Positions 7,012 to 17,400 of a stretch of 62,924 nt of DNA are shown piece after piece. How positions within the stretch are numbered: the first letter of the stretch is position 1; each line of letters begins with the position of its first letter. The position numbers and the translations under genes were made by a program. The notes beneath the pieces are model-generated. The model had not been told where the DNA came from and did not search any database. It saw only the letters and a list, made by a program, of their open reading frames with translations. The stretch comes from Capnocytophaga sp. oral taxon 863 str. F0517 (lineage in GTDB: Bacteria > Bacteroidota > Bacteroidia > Flavobacteriales > Flavobacteriaceae), in assembly GCF_000466425.1 (NCBI RefSeq), contig NZ_KE992086.1, positions 21,006-83,929 of the forward strand, read 5' to 3'.

Positions 7012-9849
7012 ATGACCTATAATCACCAAGAAATAGAAGCCTATTGGCAGGCTTATTGGGCTGAACACCAAACCTTCAAAGCCCAGAATAACAGTACAAA
7101 ACCTAAGTACTACGTGCTTGATATGTTCCCCTACCCCTCAGGGGCGGGCTTGCATGTGGGGCACCCGCTGGGCTATATCTCCAGCGATATCGTAGCGCGC
7201 TACAAGCGCCATAAGGGGTTCAATGTGTTGCACCCCCAGGGGTATGACAGCTTTGGCCTACCTGCCGAGCAGTATGCGATCCAGACAGGGCAACACCCTG
7301 CCCTGACCACTGCGAAGAATATCGCTCGCTATCGAGAGCAGTTGGACAAATTAGGCTTTTCCTTTGACTGGAGTCGTGAGGTGAAGACCTCCGATCCGGC
7401 CTACTACCGCCATACCCAGTGGATATTTGCTCAGCTCTTTAGCTCTTGGTATAACAACGAAACCGATAAGGCTGAGCCTATCGAAACACTTGTTGCCCTT
7501 TTTGAAAAAGGAGGTAATGTAGGGGTTAGTGCCCCTTGTGATGAGGATACGCCGACCTTCACCGCCGAGCAGTGGAAAGCCTTTACAGAGGGGGAGCAGC
7601 AACGTATTCTGCTTAAGTACCGCTTGACTTATTTGGCTGAAACGGAAGTGAATTGGTGTCCAGGCTTGGGTACTGTCTTGGCCAATGACGAGGTAATCAA
7701 TGGGCTCTCCGAGCGTGGTGGCTACCCTGTAATTCGCAAGAAGATGACCCAGTGGAGCATGCGTATTACCGCCTATGCGGAGCGCCTCTTGCAAGGCTTG
7801 GACACTATAGACTGGAGTGAGAGCATCAAGGAAAGTCAGCGTAACTGGATAGGTAAGTCGGTAGGGGCGAGTATTGATTTTACAGTTGCCGGAGGCAGCC
7901 AAAAGATTACCGTCTTCACTACCCGTCCTGATACCCTCTTTGGGGTTACTTACCTTACTTTGGCCCCTGAGCACCCCTTAGTGCTTGAGATTACCACCGA
8001 GGAGCAACGTGGGGAAGTGGAGGCTTATATAGCCGATACTGCTAAGCGCTCCGAGCGCGATCGTATGGCCGATACCAAGACTATATCAGGCGCCTTTACA
8101 GGAGCTTATGCGGTACATCCCCTTACAGGGGAGCAAGTGCCTATTTGGATAGGGGACTATGTATTGGCAGGTTATGGTACGGGAGCGGTGATGGCTGTAC
8201 CTGCGGGGGACGAGCGCGATTACGCCTTTGCCCAGTACTTCAAAGGAGCCAAGGGGATGCCTGATATGATTAATATTTTTGACAAAGATATATCAGAAAA
8301 TGCCTTTACTGACAAGGAAGGAATGACTTACCAAAATTCGGATTTCTTGGATGGTTGCACCAGTTTCCAGGAGGCTTTTGATAAGGTCTTAGCCGCCTTA
8401 GAAGCTAAGGGAGCCGGTAAGGCTAAGGTAAACTACCGCTTGCGCGATGCGGTCTTCTCTCGTCAGCGCTATTGGGGTGAGCCTTTTCCTATCTATTACC
8501 AAGACGGTTTGCCACAGGTAATTGAGCAGCAGTACCTGCCTATCCTTTTGCCAGAAGTAGAGAAGTACCTCCCTACCGAAGAGGGCAATCCACCCTTGGG
8601 CAATGCCACCACTTGGGCATGGGATACAGTCAATCACGAGGTAGTGAGCAATGAGCTGATAGACCATAAGAGTGTATTCCCCTTGGAGCTTAATACCATG
8701 CCAGGCTGGGCAGGCTCCTCTTGGTATTGGTTAGAATATATGATGGAGAAAGACGACCGCGCTGTCTTCCCTACCAAAGCTGTAACCGACTATTGGCAAA
8801 ATGTAGACCTCTATGTAGGAGGTAGCGAACATGCTACGGGGCACCTCTTGTACTCCCGCTTCTGGAACAAATTTCTCAAAGATCGCGGTTTTGCCCCTAC
8901 GGAAGAACCGTTTAAGAAACTCATCAACCAGGGAATGATCTTGGGAATGAGTGCCTTTGTCTATCGCTTGGAGGGTACTCATACCTTTGTCTCCAAAGAT
9001 CAGGTAAAAGGCCAAAAAGTCCAACCCATTCATGTGGATATTTCTCTTTTGAAAGATACTTCCGATGAGTTGGATATTGATAAATTTAAGGCGTGGCGCA
9101 AAGAATTTGCGGATGCTGAGTTTATTTTAGAAGAAGACGGCAAGTATATTACAGGGCGTGAAGTAGAAAAGATGTCCAAATCCAAATCCAATGTGGTCAA
9201 TCCTGATGATATTTGTGAGCAATATGGGGCGGATACCTTGCGTCTCTACGAAATGTTCTTAGGCCCCTTGGAACAAGCCAAGCCCTGGAACACCGCAGGG
9301 ATTTCAGGTACATACAATTTCTTGCGCAAGCTATGGCGCTTGTATTTCTCAGAGAGCGGCTGGCAAGTGACCGAAGAAGCCCCAACGGCCGAGATGCTCA
9401 AAGCGCTCCATAAGACGATTAAGAAAGTTAATGAGGATATACAGAGCTTCTCGTTCAACACCTCTGTAAGTCAGTTTATGATCTGTGTCAATGAACTGAC
9501 TGCCCTTAAGTGTCACCATAGGGCTATTTTGGAGCCTTTGGCGGTACTGGTAGCTCCATTTGCACCCCATATAGCGGAGGAACTTTGGAAACACTTGGGT
9601 CATAACGAAAGTATCACCTATGCGCCTTATCCGACCCACGAAGAAAAGTATTTGCAAGAGGATAGTAAGGAATATCCTGTATCATTTAACGGCAAAGTAC
9701 GCTTCAAGCGTGCCTTCCCTACCGATATGTCTGCTGCTGAGATAGAGCAAGCCATCCTTGCCGATCCTCAGACCGCAGAACAACTCCAAGGCAAAGCCCC
9801 TAAAAAGGTCATCGTAGTGCCAAATAGGATTATCAATGTAGTGAGTTAG
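7012..9849 (+). CDS. leuS: Leucyl-tRNA synthetase
   Basis: Class I aminoacyl-tRNA synthetase that charges tRNA-Leu with leucine in the cytoplasm, and edits mischarged tRNA. The HIGH-type motif is HVGH at residues 48-51. The inserted CP1 editing domain carries a Thr-rich TTRPDTLFGVTYL stretch and the conserved GTGAVMAVPAGDERD. The KMSKS motif is present exactly at about residues 719-723, followed by the anticodon-binding helical domain. At 945 aa it is somewhat longer than the E. coli enzyme, because of extra insertions near residues 140-200 and before KMSKS; I believe this is common in Bacteroidetes. It is a single-gene unit. Confidence 0.97.
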   Translation: MTYNHQEIEAYWQAYWAEHQTFKAQNNSTKPKYYVLDMFPYPSGAGLHVGHPLGYISSDIVARYKRHKGFNVLHPQGYDSFGLPAEQYAIQTGQHPALTTAKNIARYREQLDKLGFSFDWSREVKTSDPAYYRHTQWIFAQLFSSWYNNETDKAEPIETLVALFEKGGNVGVSAPCDEDTPTFTAEQWKAFTEGEQQRILLKYRLTYLAETEVNWCPGLGTVLANDEVINGLSERGGYPVIRKKMTQWSMRITAYAERLLQGLDTIDWSESIKESQRNWIGKSVGASIDFTVAGGSQKITVFTTRPDTLFGVTYLTLAPEHPLVLEITTEEQRGEVEAYIADTAKRSERDRMADTKTISGAFTGAYAVHPLTGEQVPIWIGDYVLAGYGTGAVMAVPAGDERDYAFAQYFKGAKGMPDMINIFDKDISENAFTDKEGMTYQNSDFLDGCTSFQEAFDKVLAALEAKGAGKAKVNYRLRDAVFSRQRYWGEPFPIYYQDGLPQVIEQQYLPILLPEVEKYLPTEEGNPPLGNATTWAWDTVNHEVVSNELIDHKSVFPLELNTMPGWAGSSWYWLEYMMEKDDRAVFPTKAVTDYWQNVDLYVGGSEHATGHLLYSRFWNKFLKDRGFAPTEEPFKKLINQGMILGMSAFVYRLEGTHTFVSKDQVKGQKVQPIHVDISLLKDTSDELDIDKFKAWRKEFADAEFILEEDGKYITGREVEKMSKSKSNVVNPDDICEQYGADTLRLYEMFLGPLEQAKPWNTAGISGTYNFLRKLWRLYFSESGWQVTEEAPTAEMLKALHKTIKKVNEDIQSFSFNTSVSQFMICVNELTALKCHHRAILEPLAVLVAPFAPHIAEELWKHLGHNESITYAPYPTHEEKYLQEDSKEYPVSFNGKVRFKRAFPTDMSAAEIEQAILADPQTAEQLQGKAPKKVIVVPNRIINVVS

Positions 9850-10010
9850 TTATTAGTGGTTAGTTGTCAGTGATTAGAAATTGAGGGCTAACCACTTAAA
9901 CAACTTGGAGCATGTAGGTACTTATTATGAACTCAAATAAAGTAGGCAAAAATATCTAAAGTATAACATTTGAGGGATAAATATTTAGTAACTCAAAACT
10001 TAAAACTATT

Positions 10011-10583
10011 ATGGTAACGGATATCAATCAGTTAGACCCTATCAATGGGTTATATACCTATGCAGAATATCTGCTTTGGAAGTTTGAAGAGCGTGTGGAA
10101 CTCCTAAAAGGGAAACTCTTTAAGATGGCAGGCCCTTCTATTGATCATCAACGAATATCAAGGAAATTAATGCTTACCATAGGTAATTACCTTGAAGGGA
10201 AGCCTTGTGAGCTTTTTGCAGCTCCCTTTGATGTGGTGCTTCCTTCAGCTGACGGTAAGGAGAATACCGTACTACAACCTGACTTGTGTGTGGTATGTGA
10301 CCCGAAGAAATTGGCCGATGGCAAGCGTTGTTATGGAGCGCCTGATTGGGTTGTAGAGATTGTCTCACCGAGCAACGTAGAGAAGGAGCTTAGTAAGAAA
10401 TTAAGTATCTATGAGGAAGCAAAAGTAGGGGAGTACTGGGTTGTACGCCCTGACCATAAGGAAGTAGATATCTTTGTCTTACAAGGAGATACCTATATAG
10501 GTCTCAGACCACGCTTTGCAGATGAAACCATCTCGCCTGTGAAATTCCCAGACTTACAGATCAATCTGGCGGAGATTTTTTAA
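10011..10583 (+). CDS. Uma2 family endonuclease (DUF820-like)
   Basis: A 190-aa protein of the Uma2/DUF820 family, predicted PD-(D/E)XK-fold nucleases common in cyanobacteria and Bacteroidetes. It shows the family layout: FKMAGPSIDHQRIS, LQPDLCVV, then PDWVVEIVSPSN and a downstream KLSIYEEAKVGEYWVV. The putative active-site residues are Asp in QPDL, Glu in VVEI and the nearby Lys. No biological role is established. It lies 13 bases upstream of the AAA ATPase/RloB pair in the same direction, so it could be part of that unit. Confidence 0.8.
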   Translation: MVTDINQLDPINGLYTYAEYLLWKFEERVELLKGKLFKMAGPSIDHQRISRKLMLTIGNYLEGKPCELFAAPFDVVLPSADGKENTVLQPDLCVVCDPKKLADGKRCYGAPDWVVEIVSPSNVEKELSKKLSIYEEAKVGEYWVVRPDHKEVDIFVLQGDTYIGLRPRFADETISPVKFPDLQINLAEIF

Positions 10584-10596
10584 ATCCTTTATTGAG

Positions 10597-11838
10597 ATGA
10601 TTGTAAATTTTAGCATACAAAACTTTGGCTCCATAAAAGATAAACAGATATTGTCGTTTGAAGCTGATACTTCTGAACATTTGGAAGATACTTATGTAGT
10701 ACGTGCAGCAGGTAAGCGACTCTTGAAGTTGGCACTTATCTATGGAGCCAATGCTTCAGGTAAAACAACAGTACTTAAAGCCCTTGATTTCTTAAGAGAT
10801 TTGGTAGTGAATCCTAAAGAAAAAAAGACAGATATACTGGATTTCTCACCTTATCTTTTTGATGCTAATACACCTGAGCAATCTACCGAACTTACTATAG
10901 AGTTCGTGCAAGAGGAGGTTTGCTATGAATATGGAGTTACTTTTACAAGCCAAGCAGTCATTTCAGAAGCCTTGTACAGAGATGCTCCTGAAAAAAAATT
11001 AGTGTATAAGCGTACTACTGATATAGAGGAACAGCTTACTAAAATTAACTTTGGGAATCTAATAGCACTTGATAAAAGCGCTCAACAAGTATTAGAACTC
11101 AATACCTTGTGGAACAATACCGTACTGGGAGGTTTTTTAAAGACAAATATCAATCTCGAAGAATTTAGACAAGTAATGGATTGGTTTGGAAGTTATTTGA
11201 AGTCTATTATAGCACCTGATACAAAATTAGACACTTATATAACCAATAAAATAGATGAAAAAAAATTAACTAAGGGAGAAGTTCTAGAGATATTAAAGAA
11301 AGCTGATTTTAATATCTCAGATATGGTTATAAGAAAGAAAGAAGAAATTATCCCAGAAGACTTACTAAGATTTTTTAAAGGACAAATAGAGATTAAAGGG
11401 CGTATTATTGTTCAACATACGATTAATGATACTCATTATAATCTACCAATGGAGCAAGAATCCGAAGGTACTAAGCGTTTTTATGGATTTGCAGGGTTAT
11501 TAGCATTGCTTATCAAAAAACCTACTATCTTCCTTATTGATGAATTGGAAAGCTCTTTGCACCCCGACCTTTATACTCATTTCTTACTTTCTTTCTTACA
11601 GAATGCTCGGCAGTCGCAACTGATTGCCACTACTCACAATCGAGAGCTTTTGGGCGATAGGGATATTTTTAGAAATGATGTGATATGGTTTACTGACAAA
11701 GGAAGAGATTGTGCTACTGAACTTTATTCCTTGGCAGATTTTGATACCTCTGCTATAAAGAATGTACTGAATGCCTATAAGATAGGGAAATTCAGTGGAG
11801 TACCTCGTTTGTCTGATACTTTTATTGATGTAGAGTAG
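10597..11838 (+). CDS. AAA15-family (OLD/RloA-like) ATPase, AbiLi-like
   Basis: A 413-aa ABC/SMC-like ATPase of the AAA_15/AAA_21 type. Walker A is GANASGKT at residues 50-57, Walker B is FLIDELESSLHP with Asp315 and Glu316, and a switch-type TTHNRELL follows. The N-terminus MIVNFSIQNFGSIKDKQ is the typical opening beta strand of this family. Proteins of this kind act as the sensor or motor partner of Toprim or RloB effectors in phage-defence pairs (RloAB, AbiL, PARIS-like). The next gene begins 2 bases after the stop and encodes exactly such a partner. Its role in defence here is an inference from architecture. Confidence 0.85.
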   Translation: MIVNFSIQNFGSIKDKQILSFEADTSEHLEDTYVVRAAGKRLLKLALIYGANASGKTTVLKALDFLRDLVVNPKEKKTDILDFSPYLFDANTPEQSTELTIEFVQEEVCYEYGVTFTSQAVISEALYRDAPEKKLVYKRTTDIEEQLTKINFGNLIALDKSAQQVLELNTLWNNTVLGGFLKTNINLEEFRQVMDWFGSYLKSIIAPDTKLDTYITNKIDEKKLTKGEVLEILKKADFNISDMVIRKKEEIIPEDLLRFFKGQIEIKGRIIVQHTINDTHYNLPMEQESEGTKRFYGFAGLLALLIKKPTIFLIDELESSLHPDLYTHFLLSFLQNARQSQLIATTHNRELLGDRDIFRNDVIWFTDKGRDCATELYSLADFDTSAIKNVLNAYKIGKFSGVPRLSDTFIDVE

Positions 11839-11840
11839 TT

Positions 11841-12464
11841 ATGAGAAGAGGAAGAAACAAACTTACCAAACAAGCTTTTGCGGTAGTGGTAGATGGCCAA
11901 ACAGAATATTGGTATCTGCAAATGCTCAAGCAGAATGAACCCAATATCCTTTTTGACATAACGCCTAAAATTCTACAGAAAAAGAATATTGACCAACAAT
12001 ATGAATTGGTTATAGCCCTCTCAGAGCAGGAGTATGATAAAGTTTTTTGGATTGTAGATCTTGATGTATTCCTAAAAGAAGAACGAGAGAAGAAGAGTAA
12101 TTCCTCATCACTTCAAAAGTTTTTAGCCTATTACAAGAGTCTTTCAAAGAATCAAAAGGTAGTGGTGATAGTAAATAATCCTTGTTTGGAATATTGGTTT
12201 TTATTGCATTTTAGAAAGACCACAAAAGTATTTGCAGCCTGTGCTGATGCTGAAAAGGAAGTTAGCCAGCACCTGAAAGACTATGAGAAAACAGAAAAAT
12301 TCTTTAAGAAAAGCAATAATGACATTTATAAGCAACTAAAGCCTTATCTCAAAACAGCCATAAGCCATGCTACTGCTTTAGGGAACTTTGATACCCAAGC
12401 ATATAATAGGGCTATGTGTGAGATGCCTTTGCTATTAGAACCCGTATATATTGACAATAAGTGA
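11841..12464 (+). CDS. RloB-like Toprim-fold protein, AbiLii-like effector
   Basis: A 207-aa RloB-family protein. It has the Toprim-like pattern of an N-terminal acidic motif (VVVDGQTEYWYL, Glu22) and a later DxD (WIVDLDVF, Asp73 and Asp75), followed by NNPCLEYWFLLHF, which is characteristic of RloB and AbiLii. These proteins are predicted metal-dependent nucleases activated by their ATPase partner. The 2-base spacing from the upstream ATPase argues for translational coupling. The 3' end overlaps the convergent gene at 12435-12875 by 30 bases. Confidence 0.82.
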   Translation: MRRGRNKLTKQAFAVVVDGQTEYWYLQMLKQNEPNILFDITPKILQKKNIDQQYELVIALSEQEYDKVFWIVDLDVFLKEEREKKSNSSSLQKFLAYYKSLSKNQKVVVIVNNPCLEYWFLLHFRKTTKVFAACADAEKEVSQHLKDYEKTEKFFKKSNNDIYKQLKPYLKTAISHATALGNFDTQAYNRAMCEMPLLLEPVYIDNK

Positions 12465-12875
12465 AAAGGTACGTCCTTTGAAGCTGGTTTCTTCTTTGAA
12501 GGGGAAGGATTGTCCCCAGTAGAATTCTAAGACCCCAAGCAGTGAGATACCTATACGGGGTGTTATGGCCTCCGTATTTACAGAGACACCGGCGCCTACG
12601 GGTAAGATAAAGAAGGCATCGGTGCCTATTTCGGGGATTAGCCGCCAGTGGTCGCGCTTTCCTATGTGAGTGCCTGCATATACCTTAGCCCCTATGGCGG
12701 CCAGGCCACTGCGATCTACAGCGATACTATTGAGCGAGGCTCCTACAAAGCCGAAGTCGCGGCTGCCATTGGTATGGGTATAGGCGGTACGTACCCCCCA
12801 TTTGTCCAAGGGTTCAAATAGTTGTGCCTTGACTGATAAAGAGAATAAGGATACGAGGAATAGAAATAATCTCAT
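12435..12875 (-). CDS. Secreted beta-rich hypothetical protein
   Basis: A 146-aa protein with a clear signal peptide (hydrophobic residues 2-14, cleavage likely after VKA at about 17). The mature part alternates hydrophobic and polar residues, with Gly-rich strands (GVRTAYTHTNGS, FFILPVGAGVSVN), as in small outer-membrane beta-barrels. I do not recognise the family. It lies 37 bases downstream of the DUF389 gene in the same direction and is probably co-transcribed with it. Its 3' end overlaps the rloB-like gene. Confidence 0.55.
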   Translation of the reverse strand: MRLFLFLVSLFSLSVKAQLFEPLDKWGVRTAYTHTNGSRDFGFVGASLNSIAVDRSGLAAIGAKVYAGTHIGKRDHWRLIPEIGTDAFFILPVGAGVSVNTEAITPRIGISLLGVLEFYWGQSFPFKEETSFKGRTFSLIVNIYGF

Positions 12876-12912
12876 AAGGTAAAAAGTTAAGTACCTGCCA
12901 AAGAACTATCAT

Positions 12913-14223
12913 TTACTCCTTGATAATCTTGATATGCTTGTCGGCAAACTTTTGGGCAAGCCACTCTTGGAGGCGTGCTATATCGACCTCTTTATCCACT
13001 TCCTTGCCCTTGACTTGTTCCCTGATAGGGGTATAGAGCATGAGCGTAGTGGTGGAGAGGCTATCAGAAGCAAAACTATTTAGGCGACCAAAAGAGAAAT
13101 CCCTGATATTAGGAAACAGAATCTTCACTTCCTTGGCAAAATCGGAATCTTCTATTTTATACTTTTCTAACTCCTCGGTAAGCTGTTTTATTTTTACATC
13201 TTTGCTGGAGAGTGAAGCCTTATTTTTGTTGATTTCAGAGAGTATTTCTTGACTAATATCCGATTCTTTTTGGCGGATAATAAGCTCTGTATTGGAGATA
13301 TTGAATTTTCTGAGGTTGTCTTGTAGGTTTTTCTCCTCTTCATCGCTGAATTTCTTATCTAAGAAAGCCAATTCAATTGTTTTAGGAGAGGCATTGTAGC
13401 GGATACGTTTGTAGATGATTGTATAGCCATTGTTTTCAAACTCAGTGGTGATATAGTGAGCGACATTCTCATGGAAACGCTTTTCCTGAAAAAGCGTATA
13501 GGCTAAGTAAAGGCTGGGAGTGGTAATGAGAATCACCAAGGAGGTAATCACATAACGTAGGCGTTGGTTGAGTTTTTCATTGCCTGTATTCTTAGGTGTA
13601 TATTTCAGGTATTTGATAATTAAGAAAGTAGCGATTCCAATAAAGAAACAGTTGATGCTATAGAGGTAGAAAGCGCCTAAGAAATAGCTTAAATTACCTG
13701 TTGCCAAGCCGAAGCCAGCGGTACAGAGGGGAGGCATAAGGGCGGTGGCGATGGCTACCCCTGGGATAGGGTTTCCCTTTTCTTCTCGGGTGAGGGAGAT
13801 AGCGCCCACTACACCACCGAAGAAGGCAATCAGTACATCATAGATAGTGGGGGAGGTACGTGCCAATAATTCTGATTGGGCATCTTTGAATGGGCTGATA
13901 TAGAAGTAGATAAAGGATACCAATAGACTGACGATAGTGGCTATCAGCAGGCTGCGTCCGGTCTTCTTAAGCAGATCGAAGTCATAGGTAGCCAAGGCAA
14001 ACCCAGCCCCGACGATAGGCCCCATCAGTGGGGAGATGAGCATGGCTCCGATAATTACTGCTGTAGAATTGACATTCAGCCCAATGGAGGCAATGAGAAT
14101 GGCACAAGCCAAAACCCATAGGTTTGCTCCACGGAAGGAAATATTACTTAGGATATCCTCTATCACCTTTTCTTTTTTCTCCTCTCCCTGATGTAGGTTT
14201 AGGAGGTTCTTGAAGAAACTCAT
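12913..14223 (-). CDS. DUF389 domain-containing membrane protein
   Basis: An inner-membrane protein of the DUF389 (TIGR00341) family, function unknown. Residues about 28-215 contain some six hydrophobic helices with the hallmark NSTAVIIGAMLISPLMGPI and IATALMPPLC motifs. The C-terminal half (about 215-436) is soluble and coiled-coil-like. A longer frame reaches 14274, but a promoter-like TTG-N20-TATCTTTG lies at 14252-14282, so ATG 14223 is preferred, giving 436 aa. Confidence 0.85.
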   Translation of the reverse strand: MSFFKNLLNLHQGEEKKEKVIEDILSNISFRGANLWVLACAILIASIGLNVNSTAVIIGAMLISPLMGPIVGAGFALATYDFDLLKKTGRSLLIATIVSLLVSFIYFYISPFKDAQSELLARTSPTIYDVLIAFFGGVVGAISLTREEKGNPIPGVAIATALMPPLCTAGFGLATGNLSYFLGAFYLYSINCFFIGIATFLIIKYLKYTPKNTGNEKLNQRLRYVITSLVILITTPSLYLAYTLFQEKRFHENVAHYITTEFENNGYTIIYKRIRYNASPKTIELAFLDKKFSDEEEKNLQDNLRKFNISNTELIIRQKESDISQEILSEINKNKASLSSKDVKIKQLTEELEKYKIEDSDFAKEVKILFPNIRDFSFGRLNSFASDSLSTTTLMLYTPIREQVKGKEVDKEVDIARLQEWLAQKFADKHIKIIKE

Positions 14224-14251
14224 ACTTTTTCGAATAAGAATTTTACGACTG

Positions 14252-14282
14252 CAAAGATAGGAATTAATATTCAATTAAACAA
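14252..14282 (-). promoter_or_regulatory. Bacteroidetes-type promoter of the DUF389 gene
   Basis: On the minus strand: TTG (14280-14282), 20 bases, TATCTTTG (14252-14259), 28 bases upstream of the ATG. Confidence 0.65.
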
Positions 14283-14392
14283 TAATCAATGACGAGATGA
14301 TAATATAATGATAATCAATCGATTAGATAAATATAAGTAAAAATGAGGATAAAAAAATCTTCTAAAATTTTTATTTATCCGAGGAAATGTTG

Positions 14393-14400
14393 TAATTTTG
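14393..14400 (+). promoter_or_regulatory. Candidate -7 element for the SrfB/SrfC-type operon
   Basis: TAATTTTG fits TAnnTTTG and is 52 bases upstream of the first gene of the 11-gene operon. The -33 region is only a T-run (about 14369-14372), so this is a weaker match. It is the only such element seen between the divergent DUF389 gene and the operon. Confidence 0.4.
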
Positions 14401-14452
14401 ACGAATTTAAGGTACACTATTTGCCAAGATAAGTTAATGAAAAACAAAAAGG

Positions 14453-17400
14453 ATGAAGAAAACAACACTGATTGCCAATTCGGGCATCCAATATTTAAAA
14501 TTTTCGACGGCTATAGATAAGGATTTCGGGAAACGTCCTGAGAATATCCTCTATTATAGAGATTCTTTCAATACTCATACAGATGAGTACGTATTGGATC
14601 CTCTCTTTAAGTATACCAAGGAGGGGGATACGGTCTATTATAGATGGCAGCAGCTTCAGGAAGGAGACTTTGTGGCCAATGGCCGTATCAAGGAGGATAT
14701 GGATAGGAGTGGTTTGCAGGAATTCATGGATGCTTATCAGGAGCGCGACTTGATCAAAGCACTCAAAAAGTTCCAACGCAAGTGGATTCCGTTGCCTTAT
14801 TTCAAGGACAATGCGATCAATAAGGATGTACTCTATCCTACCGATTGGGTGCGGGTATTCATCGATTGTGAAGAGACAGAAGAGGGCTTTACCTCGGCAA
14901 AGATTATTTTAGCGGTAGATACGCTTTTAGCCCAGAATGCCTCGGATAAGACCAGTCCTGAGCTGAGCCTGAATGAAGATGAAAATATCTTTAGGTTGGA
15001 GACCTCGGCACTGAATATAGGGCATGTACTCTCGGATCCTGATTTTGCATCTCCGTGGATTAACAGATATATAGAAGACCTTTATTATGGTAAGAATGAA
15101 GACTTACGCTTGGAACAGCCTTATAAGCAGTATGTAGCGAGTTATCTGATGCTACTTCGGTGGTTGGGCAGCCTTTCGCAGATGCCAGAGATACAGCTTT
15201 TCTCGGATAGGACGAAGAAAAAAGAGGTAGACTTGGTGATAGATATAGGCAATTCGGCTACTTGTGCCTTACTTTTTGAGAATAAGGATGATAACACCTT
15301 CAATTTCGAGAGTGTCAAGAAGCTCATTATACAGGACTATACCTATCCTCATCGGGAATATGCAGATCCTTTTCCTATGAATGTGGTCTTTTCTGAATCC
15401 AAGTTTGGGGAGATCAATGATACCTCGGACAATAAGAAGTTCACCGTACCGAGCCTGGTGCGTATCGGCTGGGAGGCAGAGCACCTGATTGGTTCCCTCT
15501 CGGTGGATTTCTCTCGAGGCTACGAACTGAAGGCTTATAACTCCAGTCCGAAGCGCTACCTATGGGATGATGGTGCTTCGGAACGGGAGTGGGAGTTCAA
15601 CCCTAAGGATGCACGCAGTGTCAAGAAGGTATACCTCAATGGAATTACCAACCAAATCAAGAATGATGGGGAGCTGGTCACCGGCCATGAGATGTTCATG
15701 TCCAAGCCGCTTTTCTCCCGCAAGTCACTGATGAAGTTTGTCTTCTTGGAAATTTTGGTACATGCCTATGCCCAGATTAACTCCTATGCTTTCCGTGAGG
15801 AACATGGGGATATGAAGATTCCCCGTACGCTCAAGCGTATTACCATCTCCTGTCCTACGGCCATGATACAGGCCGAGCAAGTAGCCCTACGCCAGGCAGC
15901 CGAAGAGGCCTGTGAGCTGCTGAAGAACTATGTGGCCTATTACTTTGACGATGAGAACTATAAGGAATTTTGGTTCGAGAAACCTGAAATTATCCCTTCT
16001 ACTGCCGATATCAAGAAAAACCTCTCCCAGCTTGAGGAGCGTAAGGACTGGAGCTATGACGAGGCTACTTGTTGTCAGTTAGTCTTCCTCTATAGCCTTA
16101 TACTGAAGAAGCTCAAGGGGGATAACTATGTGATAGACAACTATTTGTTCAAAGGGAAGAATACCCTCAGGGTAGCCTCGGTAGATATAGGGGCTGGTAC
16201 GACCGATATATTGGTGAACCAATATCAGCTCAAGGAAAACGGTAAGGACTCCGACTTGCTAATTCCGACGCCTTTGTTCTGGGACAGCTTTAGATTTGCC
16301 GGAGATGACCTCTTAAAAGACCTGATTCAGAAGATTATTATAGAAGGAGAAGAACAAGAGGAGCAGGATCAGGGCTGTGTAGGGGTGATAGAGAACTATG
16401 GTAGGAGAAAAGGGATTGGTAACATGTCCGAACGATTGAACAATTTCTTTGGGGAGAATGCCAATAATATGGGACAGAAAGGACGTATCAATCGCCAAAT
16501 CTTTGTTCATCAGGTGGCTATTCCCATTGCGATGGCCTACCTTAAGAGTGCCAATGCGCCTGATAAAGAGCTTGAAACAAAGACCTTTGAGGAAATCTTG
16601 GGCAGGAAGTTCCTTAACAAAGACCTATTAGACTATTTTGAGAAGCACTTTGGCTTTAGCCTATTGGAAATCCCTTGGCGTATCAGTCCCAAGCAAGTCA
16701 ATAAGATAGTGTCTTCGGTATTCGATAGCCTTATTCGCCAGATAGCGGTTGTTTTCAACCAATATCAGTGTGATTTTGTGGTGCTTTCCGGCAAGCCTGC
16801 TTCTTTGAACAGCTTTGAGGAACTGTTCAAGAAGTATCTGACCATCTCACCCAGTAAATTGATCAACCTCAATACCTATTGGGTAGGGCGTTGGTATCCC
16901 TTTGCCGATGGGAATGGCTTTATAGAAGACCCCAAGACGGTAGTGAGTGTAGGGGCAATTGTCGCCCTTATGGCCGGGAAGCTCTTCAAGATACAGGACT
17001 TGCGGTTGGAGACTCAGCAGCTGACCCAAAGGCTTGTTTCTACGGCTGATTACATCATCCGTACCCATACCGGAGAGAAGGAAGCCATCCTCAGTCCTAA
17101 GAAGAATGAAAATGAGTGGGTAGTGAGTACCCTCCCTTATCACTTTGGCTACTCCAAGTACCTAAGTAAGAACTACCCTTATGCGGATCTGTATAGCATA
17201 CGTGTCAATGACAGGGAGTTGGAAGCCCATGTAAGGCGCAAATACCCCACTCAGGGGGAGGACTATATCAAGCGCCAAATAGAGGTAGAGAAGAACGCTA
17301 TCCGCCAAAACCTTCCCCTTAAGGTACAGCTCTCTAGAGACTATGAACTGAGCAAGGAAATCATTAAGATAGAAAGTGTAGAGGATGCCCAAGGCAATGA

